Shown piece by piece: positions 1-24,495 of a stretch of DNA of 64,000 bases. A model generated the notes under the pieces. That model saw only the letters and a list, made by a program, of their open reading frames with translations, was not told the origin of the DNA and made no database searches. The stretch is from Anseranas semipalmata (Eukaryota > Chordata > Aves > Anseriformes > Anseranatidae), in the NCBI GenBank assembly GCA_013399115.1, contig VXAA01001508.1, positions 75,552 to 139,551 on the forward strand, in the 5' to 3' direction. Made by a program: the position numbers and the translations under genes. How positions within the stretch are numbered: the stretch's first letter is position 1; every line of letters starts with the position of its first letter.

Positions 1-2900
1 GGAGAATTCTGCTCCAGGAGAAAGTGCTGAAATTGTTGGGTCATGAGCTGCCTGGAAAGGCAAAGCGGTTTGGTATGCGAGGCTGCGCTGCTCAGCCGGA
101 GGAGAACCAGGACTGTGCGAGCTCGGGCCTGGGCTGCGGGGGGGTCACGTCCCAGCAGCTGTTTCCCTGTGATGTGCCCGTTCCCCCCTCCAGTGCGGCG
201 AGAAGGTGACTTTCTGATTTCTGAGCACTGAGGACGCCCTTTCTCCCGGTCAGTCCCCGGTCCTTCATGTGATGGGACGTGGCCGCGATGAGCCCTGCGT
301 TCTCCTGGGCCAGCTCTCGGTGTGTTTGGCGCTGCCCTCGATTGCCCAATGTGCCGGCTGGGATAGCTAACCGCTCGTGCCGGGGTTCCTGTGAAGAGGC
401 CTGGGTTTTGTTGCGGTGCTCGCTGAGCTCTGCTGCGTCACCTCAATACATTAACGCGGTTGAATGTCGCTAGACAGCTTAATTATTTAGGCAGCGATGG
501 CCAAGACGTTTAGATTTTTACAGCGTGCTGCCAGAAGCGCTGTGCAGGGTTGCCTTCAGCTCTCTAAAAAGTGGAAAGCACATCAAGCTTTGTCTTTCAG
601 AAGTTCTCTTTGAAAAGACGAGGGGCAAGCGTAAGGGCAGCAGCGGTGTCTCGGGCATCCCGCGTGCAGCGGCTGCAGCCAGCAGACGCTCCCGGGCTCC
701 CGCCAGCACCCGGGGAAGGCGACCGCAGCGGCAGCTCCTCCTGCGCAGGGGGAGAGGGCTCTTGCTCCCCTTCCCTCTGCCCCCTTTCTTTTCTCCCTCC
801 CTCCCGCATTTTTTAAGTGTGAGCTAGCTATCTGCTGCTGAGGCTCGGGTTCGTGCTGGAAAACGCTGCGTGCTTGCTCAGAAGCCTTCTAGAAGCCATC
901 TTAGAGCAAGTGGGCTGAGACCGGATTTCTGTCTGGTGCTACTGGCCTGGAAGGGCATGGGGCCTGTCTGAGACCTGGGGTGTGAGACGTGGTGCGGGAT
1001 GGGATTGAAGAGGACATGAAATACCTTGGGTTTGCTACTTATAAAGAGACCTCCCTTTGCTGGCTTGCAGTACGAGGAAAATACTGTTTTAATTAAGCAA
1101 AACATGTCATTCTCTTGCTCTTTCCTTTCTCCTTTGTCTCCGTTTGGATAGATTGCATGGCTTTATTGCCAGCTTCTCCTCTGGTTACCGAATGACTCCC
1201 CACCTTGGCATGAAGGACTCCGGGGCCAGCTGCCCCGGGTGCCTGCTGCCCGCAGTGCCTGGTGTGCTGGCTGCGGGCAGCCCTTGTGCCTTGCCTCTTG
1301 ACAGTCTTGGGCTACACTCATGGAAACGGCTGCAGCCGAAGGGCTGGCTCTCCTGAGGGGGGCTAGGTTGGGAAAGGTGGTTTGGTACGGCCTAGGTTCA
1401 TGATTTCAGGAAAAAAATGAATTTTTGTTCCTCATCGGTTCCTCAGCGTACCGGTTCAGGCCGGCCTTGCTGTATTTGTTGCATCTTTTGTGCGTGAATG
1501 ATTGGCTTCCCGGTGTCGTTGGGAGGGTGCTGCTTGTGTGCAAATTCCCTGTAGGAGAGCAGTTGCCTTGCCTCCAGCTATAATCATCTCGCCGTTACTA
1601 GCTTTATTGTTCTGACCTAATAAAATTCCCCACTTGGTAAAATAAATGCTTTTTTTCTAAATATGATTAGAAAAGTCTGTGTTCTCAGGGAGCTGTGTGG
1701 ATTAGTGTGGTGGAAGAATTCCTCCGAGGTTTTCTTTAGTGAGGACAAAAGCCGAGGAAGCGTTGCCGAGTTTCTGCTTTAACTGCACCCCAAGCAAGTA
1801 ATTTCTTGCACAAATTACTATTTACTGTGCAATCTCTGCATAAGCAAAGGAAGATGGGGTCCGTGCCACACACACACACCCCAAACGCGTGTGGTCATTT
1901 AAAACCTCTCCGGGTGTAGCTGTGGTGACCACCAACAGCGCAGAGCGATCGAGGCACGGCGTGCGCCTCCTGCTCTTCGCCTGTGCCCAACCCGCGCCCC
2001 GGCGTTCCTGCCTCTGTTCTGTGACCTTCTTGTTTCGCTGCGTGTGTGCGCGTCGAGTTGTAAAGTTAAAACTGTCCTGTGCTGTACGTCGACCTTATGG
2101 TTAAACAGCATTTTTTTCTTATGAAGTAACTCTGAGTGTATTTGCAGAAGAATTCCTTGTAATATGAGGTCTGCTACGTACTTGTCTCTTTTTCCATTAC
2201 TCAGGTTGGTTAAAGGAATTCAGCAGTAACAAGCCCCCTGAAGTGTGATGCTTCCTGTTCTTCCTCTTGAATTTATTTGCAAATGGGCTGCTTAAAACTT
2301 GCAGTTCTTCCAGTTTTTGGATTGTATTTTCGTGTCTAATACCTGTAAAACAAAAGTTCCCTACTGCCTGCCACACCGAAGGTTAAAAGCTGGAAACGGA
2401 GGCCGAGCATGTGCCGAGGAGCTCTGAGCTGCTGTGGGTAGGGAGCCTCGGCGACAGGAGCCGTGGTGTGTGCCGCTTTGTCGTGTTAAAAAACCAAACT
2501 CCCGAGTCGCACCGCTCTGGGAGGCGAGGCACACAGTGCCCTCCTGCAGGCACAGGAGACGGGCAGAAATCGGGGGCTGCACAGTAACGAGCTGGTGCCG
2601 TAGGACGGAAAACGAGCCCTCGCTGCCTCCAGCCTGCCGCCCGTGGGCTCTGTGCTGCACCGTGAGGTGTGCTGGCCGTGCTGCCCGGCTAGTCCTGTGC
2701 TCGACCGGGTGTTTAAAGGCTCCTGCAGCCGGGCTCTGGCCTGTTTGACTGATCGGCAGTAGTTTAACCACGGCGTATTAGACCGTGCGTGGATAAATAG
2801 CCATAAATGCTGTGCAAGCGTGTCGCCGCGTTGCGCTGAAAGCCAAATGGCAGAAGCATAATGCAACACCAAGCAGCTATTGTAATGACGGATGAGACTA
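1..2900. other. Upstream flank or 5' intron of SLC25A25; no gene recognised
   Basis: I see no supported coding exon here. Open frames are short, overlap on both strands and resemble no protein family I know. The stretch is mixed GC content with a short CA run near 1868. A longer SLC25A25 isoform with a further upstream first exon is known in mammals, so this could be its first intron, but no such exon is visible here. Confidence 0.5.
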
Positions 2901-2935
2901 TAATAGACTGCAGGGAGGGAGGGAGAGAGAGGTTA

Positions 2936-3190
2936 ATTCAGCCGCGGCTGGGAAAAGCCAGCGGCTCTCCGGAGAACCATCTGCCGCTCGAACAAAGCCC
3001 CGCTGCCGAGCCCGGGGAGCGGGTGCGTAGACGCCTCGGGCGGCCNGCGGCGATTGGCTGGGCGCTGCTGCAGTGGGGCCGCAGCCCCGGCGCTCAGCCC
3101 CGCCGCTCGCCTCGCGTGCCGCCGGGACGCGCCGGCTCCGAGGAGCGCCTCTCGGAGAGGCTCGCTTTTAGCTTTCCTTCCCAAGCGCGA
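2936..3190 (+). promoter_or_regulatory. CpG-rich putative promoter for SLC25A25 first exon 1a
   Basis: This is a dense GC/CpG block containing an inverted CCAAT box (gattggct, about 3051-3058) and no TATA box, as expected for a housekeeping-type promoter. It lies 350-600 bp upstream of the exon 1a start codon at 3531. One ambiguous base (n) sits at 3046 inside it. The promoter role is inferred from composition and position. Confidence 0.5.
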
Positions 3191-3530
3191 CGTCTCGGCT
3201 TTTCTGTCCAAGCATTCTCCAAAGCTCGGCGTCTTGGCTTCTCCGTGCCAGAGGGATTGCGCTTTGTCTGTTGCCATCAGATTTGTGAGGCTCTTGTACA
3301 ATGAACTGCTTGTCAGGCCAGGCACGACTGCAGTAGCAGCAATTTCAAAAGGCAGGAAGCGTCCGCAGGAGCGGGCTGTAAAGAATCCGAGCCCGTGGAG
3401 TCGCTGGGTTGAACCTCCCGCTGGCTGCCGTGCCGATTCCCGTCCTTGGTAGTGCAGTCACAGCATCCTTGGCAGCGGGCAGCTCCGGGCGCGCGGGCTT
3501 TCCCTGCCGGGGACGCTCGCTGGAGCAGCA

Positions 3531-16708
<13,178 letters not shown>

Positions 16709-19040
16709 CCAGGAGATGCTGAGGACTTTGAACTCTGAAATCTTGGGGTGTAATCCCAAGACGTATAGCCATCTCTCATTCTGTGAATGTGTCGACACTA
16801 AGCTGACTAAGCAAAGCTGTGAAATCTCAGATAGTTTGTGAGTCAGTAAGGGGGAGAGGAGGATCTGGTGTCCTTTGCCATCTCACTACTCAGAGCTCTA
16901 CATAAACCATCACGTGGTCCTTTTTGTTGGGCCTTTCGGGAGACCAGGAGGTGAACTCCTGGCACAATCTTAAGGTGTGAGTTGCTGAGGTCAAAGTAGC
17001 AAAGATTTGGGGAACAGTCTGCTTTCAGCATACTACATGTACAGAGCTGTTTGCCTGCAGATGAGCACCTTCTGACTTGCTGAAAGAGCTTCTTTTTCCA
17101 TTCAGTTGTTTAACTTCCTACCTGTTGTTTCAATTTGTACAAACCTTGTGTAGGAGCTGCTGCCACACCAGGCTTGTCATTATGTTTACATATATTCCTT
17201 TGGGTAGGAGACATTCATGTTCTGCTTCCAAGACTTGACATGAAATGTAACTTTTTGAACTATACTGGTTTTGAGGGCTGGTGGGCAGTGGTTTATCCTG
17301 TCAGGCTGAATGTTACTTAGGCCAGCCTGATGAAGGATTAGGATTATTTATTTTTTATAGGTTTAAGTGTGTCTCATAAATCCACTAACAAGATGCACTT
17401 ACTAACAGAAGCAGCAGACTAGAGCCTGCATGCCTGTATCCTTTGCATGCCAGGATTGGCTTGTCTTATACTCAGCAGGGGCTTGGAAAGGGGAAGGCTA
17501 GAGAGTCCTACATGGACTGGCACCTTGATGCATGGCTTTAGTGAATAAATGACAATATTTCACAGCTCCTGTGCAGTTGTGCTCCCAGCACGACAAGAGA
17601 GCCCCTGTGCAGCGTTGCATGGACCTCTGAATTCCATTCTGCCTGGTGCCAAGGGTAGCTGATGGACCTTTCCAAACCCTGTGCCTATGCTGCTATCTAT
17701 CTCTTTAGACCTCTTTGTAGATTGATGTTCAGGTTTGCATTAGCGGGATGGAGTCCCCAAGCCAGGAGTACGTCTGTTGTGGGAAGGGGTGTTAGGGAGA
17801 GGGGCTGGTTGTCACTGGGAGAGGTGAGCTTTCAGTCCTGAGGATGTGCTTGCTTTTCTTTCAAAGGGTGCTTTTCATAAGGCTAAGGGAAAGAGTTGGC
17901 TTTAAAATTTCTCTGCGTTATGGGCTACTTTAGTTGATAGGATCTGGCTTCTGAGGCCTGGGAGATCCTCATCCAACTTTTCGTTTCGGGCAAGATGGAC
18001 CAGCGTTGCATTCCACTGTTTTACTGCTTAAAGCATATTTATTTTGTATTTATTTGAACAGAGTTATGTCAGACTATTTTTATAGACTTGTTTAAATATT
18101 GTTACTGTGCTTGTATTTCTCCTGTTTTAAAAAGTTCTCTGTTTGTTCTCTTACATCACACAGCTGAATCGTGGGGAGGACACTAAAGTCACTAGGGTAC
18201 CCTCCCTTTGGGGCTTGAGCTGCCTTTCCATGGTCCGGGGTTGTTGCTGGAGGACCTCAGCCCAGAGAAATTCTGTAGCAGGATGCCATAGGAGAGAAGG
18301 GAGCTGGTGAGGAAGCAGGGATGAGGGGAGAGGGTGCACTGCGAGGCTCGCCTTATTTTGGAACTGCCTCTGCATGGCTGAAAGGGTTTTGGGTGGATGG
18401 CTGAAGTTGGGAAGTAGAAGGTCTGTGCATGTTGGATGTCACAACAGCGAATTGAGAGCGATCTTGGGGAATCCTTAAGTAAAGGGGGAGTGGGGAGAAA
18501 TCTCAGGAACTAAAGAAAATACAAGTTTCCGGAGAGATGGGAGGAAACTTGCCCTTGGACACAAGCTGCTGCAGTTGTGCTTTGAGGCTGAATCAGCAGA
18601 TCCTGCTGCTGAGCCACTGCTCTTCACGTGTGAATGGGCACTGTGGAGAAGTCTGAGAAGTCGGAAAAGGATTTGTTAGTGCTCAGCAGCTGCTTTTCTG
18701 CTGACAGATTTTGGTTCATGGAGAGTCTTCCAGGTGAGGCTCTCTGCCTTGACCATCTAGTGCTGTCAGTAGTTGGCTATGTGGGAATCTAACCAATCTG
18801 GGTTAGTGGTAAGATTTTTTCCCACCCCCCCTCTTTTTTTGAGATCTACCGTAAATTTTGCAGTGGCTCCTTCCTACCAGTGTGGCCTAATGGGAATATG
18901 AATATCAGAATGCAAAAATCAATGCAAAATGACAACCATCTTTGTAGCTGTAACCACAAATTGTTATTATGCAAATCTAACTCGGATTCTTCATGTAGGG
19001 AACAGTCTGCTAATAAAGGTCTGTCAAAGAGATACCACGT
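16709..19040 (+). other. SLC25A25 3'UTR, extent inferred
   Basis: No coding potential continues past the stop. The stretch holds two AATAAA signals (17544-17549 and 19012-19017), two AUUUA pentamers in an AT-rich patch (18037-18052) and a TGTTTACA word at 17183-17190 that matches an 8-mer miR-30 target. The 3' end is placed at the distal signal, but the proximal one could be used. Confidence 0.6.
19012..19017 (+). terminator. Candidate distal poly(A) signal of SLC25A25
   Basis: AATAAA on the + strand, 2.3 kb after the stop codon. A second AATAAA at 17544 would give a 0.85-kb 3'UTR. Confidence 0.45.
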
Positions 19041-22020
19041 GTCTGCATCTCTTTCTCAATATGGTTTATTGGTGCTGTCTGTGGCCTGACTTCTAGGATG
19101 ATTATTGCCAAGGATGCTGATGCTGGGAATGGTTTTCCCTACAAGGACCCGGGAGAACAGAATTCTTAAAGGAAAAAAAGAGCAAGAACGAGATAAAAAG
19201 TAATGATGGTAGTAAAGGGTCAGGGACATTTGGATACTGTTAGCTTATCTCTGAGTGCTGCTGGACATTTTTCTCATCAGTTCAGTGTCTGTAACTTTTT
19301 CAGAGAAGCGAGTGTCCTGGAAAATCTGGAAACTCTGCAGTCCAGTTATGCCTTTGAAGGAATAAGACTTTTAAGGTTTTCAAAAGAAATGTTTTGTTCA
19401 ATTTCTATCTTAAAAAAACAACCAGGAGCTATTGAAGGTACCAGAAAAACATAGCTGGCAGCACAAAGTGGCCTCTGGTTTGGCTAACAGAACTTGCTGT
19501 GGGGGCCACACCGGGGTTGTTGGTTCTTGTGTCTCCAATTGTAATTCAAGGCTTTTATTCATCTGTAACTGCTTATAAAGTGTTGGTCCTTGTAATCCGA
19601 AGAACTGCCTTCCAGTGGGGTCAGCTGAAGACACTCACTGGTGTTCTCTGCACCACAGCTCTTGAGGCTGCTGGCAGCACCCCATCTCACTGCTCTCCTC
19701 TCCTGCCCTCTGGCTGGCTCTAAGCTGGGGTGTTAAGCTTTTGTCACAAGCTGATAAAGATGCTAGAAGCAAAGGCTGGCCAGCTACCTGTGCGCTGAGA
19801 CCAGGAGGGAATCTGCTTATTTCACTTCATAAAACTCATTTTTGCTACAGGAAATTGGGCCAAAGGCCCAACAGTGAAACGCTCCCCAGCATGCGCTGGG
19901 ACACCCTGGTGCTGCTGCGGGAGGGGAGGGCTGTTCCCTGCAGCGTGTCCTTTTCCTCCTTTTTAAGGAAGAAGGATATTTTCAGTGCTTAATTACGAGG
20001 TTAGAGCTGAGACTGAATTACCTCCAAGCCATGCAGCAAAACCACGTGTGCTTTTTTTTAAACTACCCCCTGCTTCCACAAACACCGAGCGGCAGTGCTG
20101 CCGTCCCTGTGGGGCATCCGTCGGGGTGCACCCCGGCGCTGCAGCATGCACCCAGCCCTTGTGTGCTGGGAGGTGAGGAACTGGGCCCTTTTTCTGTGGA
20201 GAAGTGAAAATCCGGCGGGATTGGGCTAGCACCCCTCCCTCTCTGGCAGGAGCATACGCAGCCTGCCTGTGTCGCCATAGCAGCTCGCGGGCCTTGCTGT
20301 GGTGAATGCTGGGGAGCCGCGGCCTGGTCCGAAGGGCTGAGAAGGAACGTCTGCAGCAGCTGGGCTTCCAGCTAAGCCTCATCTTCCTCTCACACTATAT
20401 GGTTAAGGAGAAGTTTCTAGCCTTCCATGGACGTCAGTTACCCATCAGATGCTTGGCACACTCGTATGAATGGTAACCGATTGCCCTCTTCTGGTTAGCC
20501 TCCATCACTGCCTGCTTTCAGTGCCATTTCCAGAAGAGCCCGCTTGCAAGCATAGTGCGGGAGCCAGTGTGAGGCCAAAGGCCCGAGCCGGCACCAAGAG
20601 ACTGCCCTGTCCTGCAGCCCTGCTTGCTCACAGCTGGTTCCCCAAACGCCAGGCGAATGACACACGAGGACAATGGGGTGCTCGATTTCTTTTTGTGTTC
20701 CCAAGCCCAAACTGCTCGGCCACAACCGGTGGGTGCCACGCCGCAGCCATGCGTTCATCGGCGCTGCTTCCCTGGATGCCCAGCCACACGGGCACCTCCG
20801 TCTTCGGTTTCTTCCTCTTGACACAGCTCCTTCAAAACAACCACCAGTAAGGGGATAAATGAAACCATCGGTGCGTCGGAACTGAAGGAAGAAGTATGTT
20901 TCTTTTTTTTTCCCCAGCTGATTATCGTTCTAAATGGGCCCACAGAAGATGCAGGCTTTCCTGCGCTGCCTGAAGCACGGGCAGGGCGGTGAGCTGCTGC
21001 TGGTGCTGTTTCCAACACCTGTGCCCTAGAGAAACCAGGTTTCTGGAGCAAAGCTATGCTACACCAGGGAGCTGCACCAGCTCGCTCAGTGAGCGTGCTG
21101 TGAAGGACAGGGAGATTCAGTCTTAAGGAGAAATAAGTGAAATGTTCGTGCTACCGGCGCACCCAGAATTAACCTGGCTTGTGTTCTGCTAATGCCTGGG
21201 GCTGACGCAGTGACACCGCAGCCTCTGTTCATCTGTGGCTCTTTCAGCCCGATGGCAAAGGCCAGCAAAGCCTTTGCTGCGGTTGTTTCCCTGCCTTCAT
21301 TTCCCTCCTTCAGTGCTGGTGCCTGGCATGGAAACCTCCGCTCGCTGCCATCACCCAGAGCAGCTGAGGACACATGGGCCAGGCGCGCTCCCCTCGCCTG
21401 GGCTTTCTCAACGCGTCTCACCTTGCCCAAACACCAGTGTGACCCTGGCACCTCTGTGACCCCTCGTCTGCAGCACCTGTGGCTGATGAGCAGGAGCTGT
21501 GCCCAGCCCCAGGTGCTGCTCGTTGCCTGACCAGGCTGGCACCTCCCACCCCACCGCAGGGGTTCGACACAGCCTGTCTGTCCGTCTGTCCCCTCCCTGC
21601 CTCCCCACAGTGAAGCTGTAGGAGACCTCGTGCAAGGAAAATCGGGACGCTGCGGGGCACCGGGATGAGCTCTGGGAGGCGTGGGGAAGGCAGGTAGGTG
21701 CTGCTTGCCCTGGCTCTGCCGAAAGCAGTTGGGCTGGCGTGGTGATGGGCTTGTTCACAGGGTAAAGCTTCCTAGCTTGAGCAGCAGGGGCTAGGGCGTG
21801 GGTTGGCCCTGGGTAAACTTTTGGGTGGAAGATGGAAGGGGAAAGCTCTGTTTTTATGGGGAGTGGGTGTGGAGTCAGTCAGTGGCACTGTCCTGCTCCA
21901 TCATCAGCAGGAGGGATATTTGTTGCCTTTTTCCTGATGTCCTGGGCACTCGGGGCTGGATTCCCAGCTGGGAAGAGCCCTTGGTACCCACAGCCCCAGT
22001 TTCAGAGCACCCTGAGCTTT
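19041..22020. other. Intergenic DNA between convergent SLC25A25 and the ORM pair
   Basis: No supported gene. Open frames up to 129 codons overlap on both strands with no recognisable domain. GC content rises towards the ORM locus. The unresolved 3' end of the second ORM gene may reach into the right part. Confidence 0.55.
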
Positions 22021-22110
22021 TTAGGGTTTTGACCTGTTGAAGCAGGGCTGTGGAGTGCCTGAGGGCACGAGCCCCTTCAGCCCCGTGCTGCAGCTCCCGA
22101 GGGCCGTGTC
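22021..22110 (-). CDS. Candidate terminal exon of ORM paralog B (weak)
   Basis: After a CAGCAGAG acceptor in phase 0, a 29-codon frame begins DTALGSCSTGLKG and ends FNRSKP before TAA. It contains cysteines, as a last ORM exon must, but not at the KDxC position seen in the family. I see no AATAAA close behind it. Another acceptor 9 nt upstream would give an 11-residue tail without a cysteine. Confidence 0.25.
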   Translation of the reverse strand, partial: DTALGSCSTGLKGLVPSGTPQPCFNRSKP

Positions 22111-24495
22111 CTCTGCTGAGGGCACAAAATGAGGAATTTTGGGGCAAAACGGGGGGGTTTAGGGATCCCAGCTGGGCAGGGGGGGAGGCGGCTGCAGCGA
22201 GTCACCCGAATTCCCACCAGAGCCGCTCAAGGGCAGGCATTTGCTTTGGGGAGCTGCGGGTCCGCAGGCCGGGGCTATTGCAAACCCCCGTTGCTGCTGG
22301 GGCAGCAAATCTGCGTCCACCTGGGGAGCACGGACGCGCACCTTCCTCCACGGCGCGTACATGACCTCCCCTTCGCTGAGACCCAGGCGCTGGGCGTGCT
22401 GCATGAACTCGTCCCGCTGGGCTCTGCTCACGGTCCTATTTCGGGCTGTGAAGGCAGAAGCATTGGCCAGGCGTTAATACGGGTCGGTGGCCTCGGCGCA
22501 GCCCATCCTGCCTCCTCCCCACGTGTTGTGCCCTCCCCTCGCTCCCACGAGTGCTCATTGTGGAGGTGCTGGGGTCCCTCACCCCCACCCATCAAAACCA
22601 ACCTTGGGCATCGCTTTTTGTTTTTTAAGCCCTCTCTGTTCCTGCTTTAACTAATTGCACAATAGCCTTTGAAGCTCCTGGGGCACCGGGAGGGATGTGT
22701 GCCCCAGGCAGGGACCGAGGCAGGCGCGTGTTTGCCAAACATGGCTTTGAACTTTCTTAAGTAATTGCTCTGCAGCTTGAAGGGGCAGCGGGAGCTTTAT
22801 CGCGGTCTGATGCTTTATGGGCTGTGTGTGGGTCTGGCCGGCTTTGCCTGTGCTGCAAAGCCACGTGCTCAGCCCTGGGAGGTAAGCACTGAAAAATCAC
22901 AGTTGGCTTGAAAATATTGAGATTTCACTATGATATCGATGGTGAATTGTATGTGCTTCCTGTTCTTTGAATATTTATGGCGTAAGTGGGTTTTGTCTTT
23001 AACTTGCTCTTTCTGCTCTGCCCAGAGATTTAGGCTTTAATGGGATTCTGAAATATTCCCATGACCCCGGCATGGTGGTTTCAGGAATATCACGGATTGT
23101 TGGTGGAACTGCGCTGCCGTGCGGGTTTAGCTGGCAGTTCTCTGTGCGCTGTTTGGTGTTGGGTGGCAGCTTTAGGTTACTTTAGGATGCAGCTTGCGTA
23201 CCGTAGAGATACAGCGCCGAATACGTCCTCTCCCTCTGCAGTTGGTGCTGGATGAGTAAAACATCCTCGGAGCCGAGGTTCATCAGCGTCCCCACGGTCT
23301 GCTGGGTCTTGGCTTCGAGGGAGCAGAGTCAGGGTTGGGGAGCGAGAGCTGCGTTAGTTCCCTGAAACATGCCGTAAGTGTTCCCCTCCTTTCCCAGGGG
23401 GGATTGTGAAATCAGCTGGAAAACAAGGCGGCCTCCTGCCTCGTCGGAGGGGGCAGGTTTGTTCCTCGTTCCCGGCACCGCGTTGCTTCACGGGCTTTTA
23501 TTGCGCGACCCGGCGCTGCCTGCCGGCGGGGTGGGCTCGGTGCCCACCGGCGGGGCCCTGCCATCGCGTGGGGCTTACCGAGGCTTCAGGCGTGCAAAGC
23601 CGTCCCAAATAAAAATGCATGGGATGATGCAATGCATCGACCCCTGCCCTTCCGAAACATGGGCCTCACCGCAACCCCGCATGCCGTGCCGCCGCTCACC
23701 GTGCTTGACCAGGGCCGAGCCCCCACCGGCGGCCAGGTGGAAGTAGGTGGTGTTGCTGGAGAGACACCGGTCGCCCCTGCGGAGACGGGGATGGGGCAGA
23801 GCCGTGGCGCTGAGCCCTCCCCAGCCAGGCGGGACCTCGGTGGGGAGTGGGCTGGGGGGGCCGGCGGGGAGCGGTGGCAATGCAGGGCCCCGGGGGGGTC
23901 TGGCTTTGCCTCCTGCGCCCGTGGAGCGTGCCGGGGTCAGAGCAGGAGGCCGGGGGTTTGGCTAAACCCGGGGCTGTTCAAATAAATTAATTTTGAGGAA
24001 AAAAGGGGGGGGAGAGCAGCAGGGAGTGACCCCTTGGCAAGGCCAATCTGAAACCGCGCCTGCACCCTTCTGGAGAGGCTGGGACCGAGAGCTGGTGCTC
24101 GCACCCGCGGAGGGGCCGGGGCAGGAGGAAGGGGCCGGGGACCGGGGGGGTGAAGCGAGCGTCTCACGCGGCCACGTGCTGGGTGACGAGCAGCTCCCGC
24201 TCACTGGCACCAGGCTCCACGCGCAGGTGGCCGTGGTCGATGAGCAGCAACTCCAGGAGGTGCCGGGGCAGCTGGGCGGCCCCAGCCACGTACTGCCACG
24301 TCCCCAGCAGCTGCGGGACAGGCGTGGGGCGGTGGGGGGGGGTCTCTGCTTGGCCCCCCCCACAGCCCAGCCCCTCCTTACCCCCGGTGCCGTCGTGTTG
24401 GCCGGGCTCGGTGTTTGCGTGGGCTCGCAGGGAGCGGCCGCCGCGGGCAGCAGCGCCGTGAGGATGAGGATGGCGGTGATGGTGGCCGGTGCCAT
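22021..24495 (-). CDS. Second orosomucoid-like lipocalin (ORM paralog B), diverged
   Basis: This is a secreted lipocalin of the alpha-1-acid glycoprotein type. Five exons join in phase: 24495-24382, 24310-24168, 23776-23700, 23312-23202 and 22445-22342, giving 183 codons. A signal peptide (about 1-21) precedes Cys23. The lipocalin GTW motif is at 41-43. Sequons are N33TT, N94TT and N151RT. Exon 2 has exactly the same length and phase as in the neighbouring copy. Cys90 is kept, but the fifth exon lacks the cysteine that pairs with the N-terminal one in mammalian ORM. The terminal exon should carry the partner of Cys90. The only candidate I see (22110-22021) is weak, so the 3' end is uncertain. 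It could be a functional, diverged copy or a decaying one. Confidence 0.75.
22342..22445 (-). CDS. ORM paralog B exon 5
   Basis: 104 nt encoding ARNRTVSRAQRDEFMQHAQR and ending GEVMYAPWRK. It matches the family pattern TxEQxxEF...VVYTDWKK. There is no cysteine here, unlike paralog A. The donor is GTGCGC, weaker than the others. Confidence 0.82.
23202..23312 (-). CDS. ORM paralog B exon 4
   Basis: 111 nt encoding TQQTVGTLMNLGSEDVLLIQ and onward to YSALYLY. It aligns with the QEASMAELIRSDKELLIL stretch of paralog A. Phase 1 at both ends. It was found by phase and family pattern because it is too short to stand out as an open frame. Confidence 0.75.
23700..23776 (-). CDS. ORM paralog B exon 3
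   Basis: 77 nt encoding GDRCLSSNTTYFHLAAG and onward to ALVKH. The Cys and NTT sequon line up with QDQCIYNTT of human ORM1. It is two codons longer than paralog A. It enters in phase 2 and ends in phase 1 before GTGAGC. Confidence 0.82.
24168..24310 (-). CDS. ORM paralog B exon 2
   Basis: 143 nt starting LLGTWQYVAGAAQLP, which aligns with LLGHWVYIMGASKYP of paralog A. It carries the lipocalin G-x-W motif. Ends in phase 2 before GTGAGA. Confidence 0.85.
24382..24495 (-). CDS. ORM paralog B exon 1
   Basis: 38 codons: MAPATITAILILTALLP is a clear signal peptide, then PCEPTQTPSPANTTAPG with one Cys and one sequon. Donor GTAAGG, phase 0, as in paralog A exon 1. No TATAAA is seen just upstream. 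Confidence 0.8.
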
